DNA of 5,233 bases from Atopobiaceae bacterium (GCA_017510875.1 JAFWLX010000031.1:1-5233), one strand, 5' to 3'; counted from the stretch's first letter, positions 1 to 5,233 are shown. Numbers and translations: made by a program. The notes: a model not told the origin generated them from the sequence alone.

Positions 1-505
1 ACCCGCTGCTAAATGCGTCGGCAGGGGAGGTCCTACCCATAGACCTGTTGCACCACATCATGCTGGAAGCCATTGCGGCACTCCAGGCCACGGCAGGAAG
101 CGCAAGCTTAAGCTGCTCTATCACCTTGTCCGAGACGCCCAGCACCACGGCCATTATCAACAGGCGGTTCCAGAGGATGACGTCGTTGGGCACGGCCTCC
201 TCCAGCTTGGTGAAGTCCTTGAGCCAGCGCCTGAGGGCATCAAGCTTGGCATTGATCTCGACAGCCTCGGGCGAGCGCTTGGGCAGGCTTCCCAAAAGCA
301 TCAGCTGGCCAATGCCTACCGTACAGAGCAGCGTGATTCGCACGAACATTGAGAACGTGGCGCCGGCATACTCGTACGCCCGTTGCGAGATAAGCATGAG
401 ATCGGCCAACGCAAGGATGAACACAACAAAGTCAACGGCAAACAGCGTGCCAGAAATCTTGCCTGTAATACCACGATCGCCACTGAGCAGGCCGCGCTCC
501 TCCAC
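1..505 (-). pseudogene. C-terminal half of the same DUF2207 gene, in frame beyond the TAG, cut by the window edge
   Basis: The 168 codons from 505 down to position 2 are open and in the same frame as the upstream part. They continue the protein as expected: VEERGLLSGDRG, two hydrophobic segments (FAVDFVVFILALADLML and FVRITLLCTVGIGQLMLLG), then RRWLKDFTKLEEAVPNDV and ILWNRLLIMAVVLGVSDKVI. The last two blocks match the DUF2207 C-terminal pattern of a 'LKDFS..LWE.YLvYAvaLGva.kv' type as I remember it. No stop occurs before the window edge, so the true end lies outside. Only one base change (for example CAG to TAG, restoring Gln) would rejoin the two halves. Alternatively it is a separate gene: GTG at 503-505 directly follows the TAG and AAGGGG sits just before the TAG, so coupled re-initiation could produce this half. 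Read-through is a third option, but the base after TAG is G, not a known leaky context. Confidence 0.75.
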
Positions 506-1897
506 CTACCCCTTGACGGCGTCTTTCCACTGGTCAAGGCGCTTGGTGTAGGATTCCTCGAGTTTTGACGCCACGCGCTTGAAGTCGGACATAAGCACGG
601 TGTTCTCGGGACGCTCGTTGCCGTCGGATAATTTGCGCGCATTCTCGCCCACATAGTCAAAGACAAACGCCAAGGTCTCTTTGTCAATGGGGTCGGTAAG
701 CGCCTCGGCCTTCTCGGGAACCAGCACAATGCGCCAGTCTTCCTCCTCCTTGGGGCTTCTGGCCAGGCGCTTTCTGTAATAGGTTGCCTTCTCAAGCTTG
801 ATGACACCCATGTCAGAGAGGCGCATAAGGCTGGCGGTAAAGTCGGGTCCCTCGCCGGCCTTGTTCTTGTCCACAAAGTAGAGCACAGCCGGATGGTCGT
901 TTGTGGGGACATCGCGGAAGTACTTGTCATCAAAGGTGGCGTCATGGCTGCGCCGATAGGCTATCAGCCCTGCAATAATGCCCACAACGTTGAGTGCAAT
1001 AAGGATGTTGAGCACCCACTTTTTGATGTTGGTCCAGAACACGGCGTTCTCAAAGCGCTGGTTGGCCGCCCGTGCCCAACCGTCCTCTTCAGTAAGGATG
1101 GTGTCAAGGCGTGCCGCGCCCCTGTCGTCAAGACCGCTGAGCCATTCGGCAGGGAAGGTGGAGCGAATCTCGGCAAAGTCACCCTTGCGCACTTTGGGCA
1201 CCCATGCACGAATGGTTCCCGGCTGGCCGGGCTCAATCTTGTCCCACGAAGCGGGAACCGTGCCCGAGGGAACGTCAATCTGGCCCTGGAGCGAGGCATT
1301 GTGCAGCCAACCGCGAATGTTCTCGCCGGCAACAAGCTCGGTGCCCTCTGTGGCGCCCTCAAAGTACAGGTAGCAATACACGTCATTGGAGGGCTTTTCC
1401 CATCTGCTGCCCACAAACTTCCAGTACAGCTCGCCTGTGTCGCTCCAACGGGCAAGTGCGCCCTTTATCTTGTAGCGAATATAGAAGGTAGGATGGCCGT
1501 CGGTCTTGTCATAGTGCACATCAACGCGGGTGTATTTGCTGGTCTCCTTCATTGTCCAGGTGTTCTCGGCAGTGCCGCCTTTGGCAAAGGTGTAGGGAAC
1601 TAGCGAGTCATTGCTTGAAATCTCGCCCGCCTCCAGCACCTCTACCGAGCAATCGCCCAGCTCTCCACCCGTTGTGTCTATCTCCCAGTAGAAGCCGTGG
1701 AAGTGGCCGTCAAGGTCGAGCGTGCGATCCTCGTGCACGGTAAGCGTGCCGTCAGTGTGCACCGTGGCAAAGATTTGGGTCTTCTCCAGGCTGTAGTCCT
1801 TGTCGGCGGCCAAGGCCAGGACGGGCATAAAGGCCAGCACCAGCACGGCTAACAGGGCTACCAGGGCAGAGCGTGCCGAGCGCGCTTTGCACAACAT
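506..1897 (-). CDS. DUF2207 domain membrane protein, N-terminal 463 residues up to an in-frame TAG
   Basis: Predicted exported and membrane-anchored protein of the DUF2207 family (YciQ-like), biochemical role unknown. Residues 1-30 form a signal peptide: basic MLCKARSAR, a long Ala/Leu/Val core, and an A-L-A|A cleavage site. Residues about 32-285 are a beta-rich extracytoplasmic domain (conserved-looking DGHFHGFYWEID near 63-73). A membrane helix spans about 294-314. The cytosolic part starts with the typical YFRDVPTNDHPA motif (about 325-336) and a winged-helix-like stretch FTASLMRLSDMGVIKLEK. I chose the ATG at 1895-1897 because AAAGGGGG lies 6 bases upstream and the signal peptide then begins at residue 1. 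The longer frame from 1987 adds 30 residues encoded over the promoter region and lacks a ribosome site. The frame ends at TAG (506-508) well before the family's usual C-terminus, and the missing part is encoded in the same frame downstream. Family call is confident; whether the product is functional is not. Confidence 0.88.
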   Translation of the reverse strand: MLCKARSARSALVALLAVLVLAFMPVLALAADKDYSLEKTQIFATVHTDGTLTVHEDRTLDLDGHFHGFYWEIDTTGGELGDCSVEVLEAGEISSNDSLVPYTFAKGGTAENTWTMKETSKYTRVDVHYDKTDGHPTFYIRYKIKGALARWSDTGELYWKFVGSRWEKPSNDVYCYLYFEGATEGTELVAGENIRGWLHNASLQGQIDVPSGTVPASWDKIEPGQPGTIRAWVPKVRKGDFAEIRSTFPAEWLSGLDDRGAARLDTILTEEDGWARAANQRFENAVFWTNIKKWVLNILIALNVVGIIAGLIAYRRSHDATFDDKYFRDVPTNDHPAVLYFVDKNKAGEGPDFTASLMRLSDMGVIKLEKATYYRKRLARSPKEEEDWRIVLVPEKAEALTDPIDKETLAFVFDYVGENARKLSDGNERPENTVLMSDFKRVASKLEESYTKRLDQWKDAVKG

Positions 1898-1903
1898 GGC
1901 GTA

Positions 1904-1911
1904 CCCCCTTT
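1904..1911 (-). promoter_or_regulatory. Ribosome binding site of the DUF2207 gene
   Basis: AAAGGGGG on the minus strand ends 6 bases before the ATG at 1895-1897. It decides the start codon in favour of the 463-residue reading over the frame opening at 1987, and it makes residue 1 the first residue of the signal peptide. Confidence 0.7.
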
Positions 1912-1934
1912 CGGTAAGGGTTGCGAATGCTCTT

Positions 1935-1940
1935 ATTGTA
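1935..1940 (-). promoter_or_regulatory. Candidate -10 box of the DUF2207 gene
   Basis: TACAAT on the minus strand matches TATAAT at 5 of 6 positions. It would give a leader of about 30 bases before the ATG at 1897. At a 17-base spacing the -35 position is CCGCCA (1958-1963), a poor match that falls inside a hairpin arm. The promoter is therefore either weak, activator-dependent, or not real. Confidence 0.35.
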
Positions 1941-1956
1941 CGTGTACCCAGTTTGT

Positions 1957-1987
1957 TTGGCGGTTGTCTTCTGAGACGTGCCGCCAA
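1957..1987. repeat. GC-rich inverted repeat upstream of the DUF2207 gene
   Basis: TTGGCGG (1957-1963) pairs perfectly with CCGCCAA (1981-1987). Inside it GTCT (1966-1969) pairs with AGAC (1974-1977) around a TCTG loop, with a small internal loop of 2 and 3 bases. There is no T-run on either side, so it is not a standard intrinsic terminator. It lies over the -35 position of the candidate promoter, so it could be a regulator site, or a structure at the 3' end of the upstream transcript. Confidence 0.45.
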
Positions 1988-2037
1988 GAGGGCCTTTGAG
2001 GGCTGTTTACGCTCTGGTTGCGCGGCGACACTCTAGT

Positions 2038-2104
2038 GGGGCCGTCCCCCCAAACGGACCATTACGGACGGCGTTGGGCCCCTACCGGTCCGTTTCCGGG
2101 GATC
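2038..2104. repeat. Palindromic repeat, copy A of a tandem pair
   Basis: A 67-base unit with the form GGGGCCGTCCCCCC-AAACGGACC ... GGTCCGTTT-CCGGGGATC. AAACGGACC (2052-2060) and GGTCCGTTT (2087-2095) are exact inverted repeats, and outer CCCC/GGGG can also pair across a 2x2 mismatch. It repeats 71 bases further on (copy B) with near-identical ends and a diverged centre. It lies between the stop of the 614-residue gene and the promoter of the DUF2207 gene. Confidence 0.75.
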
Positions 2105-2108
2105 CGCA

Positions 2109-2176
2109 GGGGCCCGTCCCCCCAAACGGACCAGTACGCCAACGCTGGCGCCCCTACCGGTCCGTTTCCGGGGATC
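2109..2176. repeat. Palindromic repeat, copy B of a tandem pair
   Basis: A 68-base unit matching copy A over its first 25 bases (one extra C) and its last 30 bases. The centre differs but forms its own stem, CGCCA/TGGCG around ACGC. The conserved arms AAACGGACC (2124-2132) and GGTCCGTTT (2159-2167) flank this centre. Conserved arms with a changed but still pairing middle suggest that structure is kept rather than sequence. Confidence 0.75.
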
Positions 2177-2177
2177 G

Positions 2178-2211
2178 AACGTGGATTGGGGGACCGTCCC
2201 CAATCCACGTT
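2178..2211. repeat. Palindromic repeat C, abutting the stop codon of the 614-residue gene
   Basis: AACGTGGATT (2178-2187) and AATCCACGTT (2202-2211) are exact inverted repeats, and GGGGAC/GTCCCC pair inside them around one C, with one extra G in the left arm. The right arm runs into the TAA stop (2211-2213) of the minus-strand gene, so the mRNA would fold immediately after translation ends. There is no T-run after it in the direction of that gene, so it is not a canonical terminator. It shares its sequence with elements D and E. Confidence 0.75.
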
Positions 2212-4055
2212 TACATGAGTCCGTTGTGCAGCTCTAGGGGAGCCCAGCCGTTATTGCACCATTTGGGCACCGAGTTGAACACGTTGCCAGCAAGGTCAAC
2301 CACCCGCTTCAGCTGCGCCTCTGTTGGATTAAGGCCGTACAGGTCAAGTATTCCCGGTAGCTCGTCAAAGGGGTTGAACTCCTCTTGCGCCGCAAGGATA
2401 ATCTCGCTAACCATATCCCGGGCAAAGAAGTAGTCGTCCTCGCCGTCGGGCACATGCTCGTCAAGATAGGCCACCAACGCCTGCACGGGCTCTATGCGAA
2501 GCATCCACCCAACTACGCTGCCAGCCTCGTCCAGCTCGTCGGGTACGGGTCTTGGCGGCTTCATCCCTTGCTCGTCCAACAGCTTCCGTATGGCATCGCG
2601 TCGCTCAAGGGGGCTGAGCTCATCCAATGTGTCGGCAAAACCCGCATCAATCAGCAGGATATCCTCATCCAGATAATCTATCGCAAAGCCAGTGGCCCTT
2701 GCGTGCACCCTGAAGAAGAGCATGCTCATGAAGTCATCGTCCTCAATGCTTGGATCAATGCCCGTCTTCTCGATGCACTCCTCGACCGCATCTTCTATAT
2801 GGACAAGGCCACGCAGGTCGACTACTAGGTTAAAGAAGTCAACAATACGGTCGTAGCGCTTTGCTCGCGCAAACTCGGCCTCCCAGTCAATTGGGGCAAG
2901 CGCGTCAAGCGCCTCCTGCGGCATCACCGTTACAAACTTGCCGTCTCTGTGGTAGGTGAGCGTCAGGGGAAACATGCTTAGCATAGGTTTGCCCTGCTTG
3001 AGTGCCTGATGATCGGATACAGAGCAAATGCCACCCGCTTCAACCAGTCTTTGGAGGTCGTGCAGATCGTCCTCACTCAACGTGCGCATGAGCGAGCGCA
3101 AGCCTGCGGCATCCATGGGCGAACGAGCCTTAATCTGCCTGAGGAGCTCGGCTTTCTTCATGGTAGAAACAGGGCCGGTTATGCCTAGCGAGCGTGCCAT
3201 GTCCTGCAGCTCGTATTTGTTCAGCTTGGCATAGGCCTCATCAAGCGTTTGGGCCGGTTGGCCTTGAAAGCACTTGTGCTTCAAGGCGTGTAGGAAGGCC
3301 TCGTTCTCTGCTCCAGCCTGGGTTTCTAGATATTCCTTGGCAAGGTATGCGCGCAAACGAGCTTCTCTCTCGGCAGGTTCAAGCCCAGCCAGGGCCCCAC
3401 GATGCTGCCCCTCTACCTGCGCGTCCGCATTCATGTCAAGCTCGGTCTGGTGAGCAAAGTGCTCGGCTTGCGCCTGAAGCTCGTGCTCTTTAAGCTGGGG
3501 AGCGAGCTTGACGAACTGCGACGAGTTGCGGATGACGCGGTTCTCGCCAATTGCGGCGTTAATCCAATCCGTATTAGCCGCTTGTATTCCTGGCCCCATT
3601 GACACCGGATACTCGAGCATGGATACCGCATACACTACGGCGTTCTCAAACGGCAGCAATGCGGTTTCAACCATTGTTGGCAAGCTGCCTAAAATGCTGT
3701 CCGGCTCGCGCGTGATGCCTCGAACGGCAATGGCGTGCTCAGCGTAGTAGAAGAACACATCGCTGTCCCTGCGAGAGACGAAGAAGTTGCCGTAGAGGGC
3801 GCACTCCCAGCGCTGCACCTCCTTAAGGTCGGTGCGCGACAGGCCACGAGGATTCTCATTCACGAAGTCCGCGATGAGCTGCTGGTTATTGCGGCTCTGC
3901 CACAGGGCCTGCATCACGTCAAAGCGTACCCTGTCGTCAAGGTCGCCGTAAGGCGTGAATGGCTGCTGGAAAAGCTGCAGACGATTGTTGACGTACAGGC
4001 AGAGAGTATCAAACAGGCGATAGAAGCGCTTGCCTTGCTTTGGCTGCAGAATCAT
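2211..4055 (-). CDS. Hypothetical 614-residue protein with an internal Rho_N/SAP-like motif
   Basis: I do not recognise the full-length family. No signal peptide or membrane helix is visible, so it is probably cytoplasmic. Residues 1-165 form an alpha/beta region (start MILQPKQGKRFYRLFDTLCLYV; YGNFFVSRRDSDVFFYY near 88-104). Residues 190-260 are Glu/Gln/Ala-rich and likely helical or coiled-coil. Residues about 277-309 (KLNKYELQDMARSLGI, then STMKKAELLRQIK) fit the helix-extension-helix pattern of Rho_N/SAP-type nucleic-acid-binding motifs. The C-terminal 200 residues are acidic and helical, ending WCNNGWAPLELHNGLM, which loosely resembles the 'W.N.G.tP.EL' tail of some SEC-C-linked proteins. 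The ATG at 4053-4055 is preceded by GGAGG 4 bases upstream. The longer frame from a GTG at 4193 would encode 46 extra residues entirely out of repeat D and has no ribosome site. It is divergent from the S24-like regulator, which probably controls it. Confidence 0.85.
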   Translation of the reverse strand: MILQPKQGKRFYRLFDTLCLYVNNRLQLFQQPFTPYGDLDDRVRFDVMQALWQSRNNQQLIADFVNENPRGLSRTDLKEVQRWECALYGNFFVSRRDSDVFFYYAEHAIAVRGITREPDSILGSLPTMVETALLPFENAVVYAVSMLEYPVSMGPGIQAANTDWINAAIGENRVIRNSSQFVKLAPQLKEHELQAQAEHFAHQTELDMNADAQVEGQHRGALAGLEPAEREARLRAYLAKEYLETQAGAENEAFLHALKHKCFQGQPAQTLDEAYAKLNKYELQDMARSLGITGPVSTMKKAELLRQIKARSPMDAAGLRSLMRTLSEDDLHDLQRLVEAGGICSVSDHQALKQGKPMLSMFPLTLTYHRDGKFVTVMPQEALDALAPIDWEAEFARAKRYDRIVDFFNLVVDLRGLVHIEDAVEECIEKTGIDPSIEDDDFMSMLFFRVHARATGFAIDYLDEDILLIDAGFADTLDELSPLERRDAIRKLLDEQGMKPPRPVPDELDEAGSVVGWMLRIEPVQALVAYLDEHVPDGEDDYFFARDMVSEIILAAQEEFNPFDELPGILDLYGLNPTEAQLKRVVDLAGNVFNSVPKWCNNGWAPLELHNGLM

Positions 4056-4059
4056 GGGG

Positions 4060-4064
4060 CCTCC
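4060..4064 (-). promoter_or_regulatory. Ribosome binding site of the 614-residue gene
   Basis: GGAGG on the minus strand, 4 bases before the ATG at 4055. It supports that start over the GTG at 4193. It is one half of a small palindrome CCTCC-G-GGAGG (4060-4070), so an anti-Shine-Dalgarno-like CCTCC sits directly upstream in the mRNA. The 1-base gap makes a simple hairpin between the two halves impossible. Confidence 0.65.
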
Positions 4065-4083
4065 GGGAGGTTTGAGCGCTTGA

Positions 4084-4195
4084 CTGTGGGGCGTAAAGGG
4101 GACCGTCCGCCAATCCGCGTTAGCGAGAAGGCGTTGCAAACGGTCCGCTTCTTCCACCAATGTGGATGGGGAACGGTTCCTTTTGCGCCCCACAG
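4084..4195. repeat. Inverted-repeat element D in the leader of the 614-residue gene
   Basis: Two imperfect inverted arms of about 37 bases (4084-4120 and 4159-4195) enclose 38 bases. The ends CTGTGGGGCG and CGCCCCACAG are exact inverses. Inside, the left arm reads GGGGACCGTCCGCCAATCC and the right arm, inverted, reads GGAACCGTTCCCCATCC. The left arm matches repeat C over about 24 bases with one insertion and one substitution. The core also holds a GAGAAG/CTTCTT-type pairing. The arrangement of two inverted copies around a spacer resembles a REPIN or a small MITE. It lies between the putative promoter (4222-4252) and the start codon (4055), so it would be transcribed as a long leader hairpin. 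Confidence 0.75.
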
Positions 4196-4221
4196 CTAGT
4201 CATGTGGAAAGATTCGAATAG

Positions 4222-4252
4222 AGTATACCTTCATGGAGCAGATGTTTGTTAA
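4222..4252 (-). promoter_or_regulatory. Promoter of the 614-residue gene
   Basis: On the minus strand TATACT (4222-4227) matches TATAAT at 5 of 6 positions and TTAACA (4247-4252) matches TTGACA at 5 of 6. The 19-base spacing is long. Transcription would begin near 4214, giving a leader of about 160 bases that contains all of element D. The -35 box overlaps a 15-base palindrome, which suits repression. Confidence 0.5.
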
Positions 4253-4258
4253 ACTAAC
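4244..4258. promoter_or_regulatory. Candidate operator palindrome between the divergent genes
   Basis: GTTtGTTaAACtAAC is an inverted repeat in which 6 of 7 base pairs match around a central A. It covers the -35 box of the minus-strand promoter. It lies about 100 bases upstream of the HTH regulator start, where autoregulators of this class usually bind. Nearby, TTACGTAA (4273-4280) is a perfect 8-base palindrome and TAACGTAT (4255-4262) is a related sequence. I could not find a convincing plus-strand promoter for the regulator in this region. Confidence 0.45.
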
Positions 4259-4287
4259 GTATCGAGTATCGCTTACGTAACATTCTT

Positions 4288-4324
4288 GGTCACAGCCTGC
4301 CCCCAGGCTCTGTGGGCCGTGACC
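4288..4324 (+). other. Hairpin in the leader of the S24-like regulator
   Basis: GGTCAC (4288-4293) pairs with GTGACC (4319-4324), and AGCCT (4294-4298) pairs with AGGCT (4305-4309) around GCCCCC. An alternative fold pairs CACAG with CTGTG. No T-run follows, so it is not an obvious attenuator. It may be a transcript leader structure or a DNA dyad used as an operator. It ends 34 bases before the ATG. Confidence 0.4.
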
Positions 4325-4358
4325 ATCCCGGGCGGACGCCGCAGCGAACGGAGCGACC

Positions 4359-5018
4359 ATGGGCATAGGGGAAAACATCAAAAACCTGCGGAAAAATGCT
4401 GGTATGACGCAGGAGCAGCTTGCCGAGCGGGTGGGTGTGGCGCGAACCACCATAACGCAGTGGGAGTGCGGATGGACCAGCCCTCGCATGGGAAAGGTCA
4501 AACAGCTTGCCAGCGTGTTTGGTACCACAAACGCAGCAATCGTGGCCGACACGGGCAACGCGGGCCTTAGCTCGGCCCAGATTGCCGCTGGCATGCCCGC
4601 GGCCGTTCCCCTTACCACACTTAGCCGCGTGCGCGCTGGCACAGCTGACGACGAGCTGAGTGTGAATCATCCTGCCGAAGAGCAGCTAGTCGAGCTTCCT
4701 GCATCGCTTTTGGCGGCTCATCCCCATGCGCAGGCAGTTATCGTGGAGTGCGACTGCATGGATCGCGTGATGCCCAGGGGGATGGCAGCCGTCTTTGATC
4801 CCGACCTTGCACCCGAAAACGGCCAGATAGTCATAGTGGAGGTAGATCATCAGGGCGAGCATCGCAAGCCGCTGCTGCGCCGCTGGTACCAAGGCGGCAA
4901 CACGATCATGCTTGTTGCCGACAGCCACACAACCTACGACGACATCTTGCTGCCTGTTGATGCCGCCATCAACGTGCTGGGCACGGTGTTTCACACTCAG
5001 AGCGTAGGGCTTCTCTAG
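4359..5018 (+). CDS. XRE-family HTH regulator with a degenerate S24 (LexA/CI-like) domain
   Basis: Predicted cytoplasmic transcriptional repressor of 219 residues, typical for the CI/LexA-like class. The N-terminus (about 3-62) is an XRE helix-turn-helix: IGENIKNLRKNAGMTQEQLA, then VGVARTTITQWECG. A linker with PLTTLSRVRAGTADD (84-98) carries the Ala-Gly pair (93-94) seen at the self-cleavage site of LexA-like proteins. The S24 fold follows (about 108-219). Where the family has G-D-S-M with the catalytic Ser, this protein has C-D-C-M (131-134), so Ser is Cys133. The catalytic Lys position in 'tvKrl' aligns with Arg174 of LLRRW. Self-cleavage is therefore doubtful. The start is ATG at 4359 with GGAG (4350-4353) five bases upstream; the stop is TAG. 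Divergent placement beside the 614-residue gene, with palindromes between them, suggests it regulates that gene and itself. Domain call is confident, the target is inferred. Confidence 0.9.
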   Translation: MGIGENIKNLRKNAGMTQEQLAERVGVARTTITQWECGWTSPRMGKVKQLASVFGTTNAAIVADTGNAGLSSAQIAAGMPAAVPLTTLSRVRAGTADDELSVNHPAEEQLVELPASLLAAHPHAQAVIVECDCMDRVMPRGMAAVFDPDLAPENGQIVIVEVDHQGEHRKPLLRRWYQGGNTIMLVADSHTTYDDILLPVDAAINVLGTVFHTQSVGLL

Positions 5019-5045
5019 TGCTGACATCGTAGGCGCGTGGATCGG

Positions 5046-5197
5046 GGGGCCGTCCCAACGTCATTTAGTTTAGAAGGCGAAGAGTCATCCGCCGGAATCA
5101 TCTTGGCTACATTCGCAGGTACGTGTCCTTGCCTCAAACTCGATAGAGCGGAAAGACTCGAACTGCATGCTTAACTAAATGGCGTTGGGACCGTCCC
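5046..5197. repeat. Inverted-repeat element E downstream of the regulator
   Basis: The arms 5046-5073 and 5170-5197 pair over 28 positions with 24 Watson-Crick pairs, 2 G-T pairs and 2 mismatches. Key sequence is CCGTCCCAACGTCATTTAGT at the left and ACTAAATGGCGTTGGGACC at the right. A nested inner match (GAGTC..CCGC near 5081-5091 against GCGG...GACTC near 5148-5159) extends the structure. The 152-base element carries no plausible reading frame. Its right end continues GGGACCGTCCC-TTTT-CCACGTT (5187-5209), matching the repeat C/D family. It could be a MITE or REPIN. Because TTTT follows the right arm, it might also act as a weak terminator for the regulator. The rest of 5019-5233 shows nothing else. 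Confidence 0.75.
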
Positions 5198-5233
5198 TTT
5201 TCCACGTTGGCAAAGAGAAGGTGTCGTTCCGTA

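Noticed and set aside
316..945. A 209-codon minus-strand frame overlapping the stop of the DUF2207 gene, possibly hinting at a frameshift
   Set aside because: Its translation is Ser/Arg/Pro-rich and unlike the family. The true continuation is in the original frame, so the break is a stop codon and not a frameshift.
893..1603. A 236-codon open frame on the plus strand across the DUF2207 gene
   Set aside because: It is antisense to a well-supported coding region, its translation has no recognisable domain and it lacks a ribosome site. GC-rich genes commonly leave such open antisense frames.
1898..1987. An upstream 30-residue extension of the DUF2207 protein
   Set aside because: It would put a signal peptide inside the chain, has no ribosome site, and lies over the likely promoter and leader.
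2178..2211. Hairpin C as an intrinsic terminator
   Set aside because: No T-run follows the stem in the direction of the gene that ends there. It fits a repeat-family unit better, although it may still protect the 3' end.
4203..4217. A 13 of 15 match between 4203-4217 and 5148-5162 (both of the form G-GGAAAGA-TCGAA)
   Set aside because: Matches of this quality are expected many times by chance in a window of this length, and the flanks do not align.
5120..5175. A GTTCGAGTC stretch on the minus strand that resembles a tRNA T-loop
   Set aside because: No acceptor stem, D-arm or anticodon arm can be fitted around it; it belongs to the inner part of element E.

Overview
The window looks like chromosomal DNA from a high-GC actinobacterium. 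My best guess is Coriobacteriia (the Olsenella/Collinsella/Eggerthella group). This rests on GC-rich codon use, the style of the S24-type regulator, and intergenic repeats built on a GGGACCGTCCC core, which I associate from memory with that class. I could not run a search, so the taxonomy is tentative.

Layout, left to right. A DUF2207 membrane-protein gene lies on the minus strand. Its reading frame starts at 1897 and meets an in-frame TAG at 506-508. The same frame then stays open to the window edge and still reads as the normal C-terminal half of the family (two membrane segments, then a conserved LKDF...LW-like cytosolic block). The gene is therefore split by a single nonsense codon and is also cut by the window edge. 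A GTG directly follows the TAG, so re-initiation is conceivable. The 313-base gap 1898-2210 holds this gene's ribosome binding site, a -10 candidate, a GC-rich hairpin and three palindromic repeats (A, B, C).

Next comes a 614-residue soluble protein of unknown function on the minus strand (2211-4055). It has an internal Rho_N/SAP-like helical motif. Its leader (4056 to about 4214) contains a long inverted repeat (D) lying between a good promoter and the start codon.

Divergent from it, on the plus strand, is an XRE-type HTH regulator fused to a LexA/CI-like S24 domain (4359-5018). Its catalytic Ser appears to be Cys and its Lys appears to be Arg, yet an Ala-Gly cleavage-site motif remains. 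The region between the two divergent genes holds a near-perfect 15-base palindrome over the -35 box of the 614-residue gene, a TTACGTAA palindrome, and a leader hairpin.

Downstream of the regulator (5019-5233) there is no gene I can support. It holds a 152-base element with 28-base inverted ends (E) that shares the GGGACCGTCCC core.

How the parts may fit together (inference): the S24-like regulator probably controls the divergent 614-residue gene and itself. The DUF2207 gene looks independent and decayed or split. The repeats C, D and E (right end) are recognisably one family and look like REP/REPIN- or MITE-type elements mobilised in trans. No transposase, tRNA, rRNA or CRISPR array is present.
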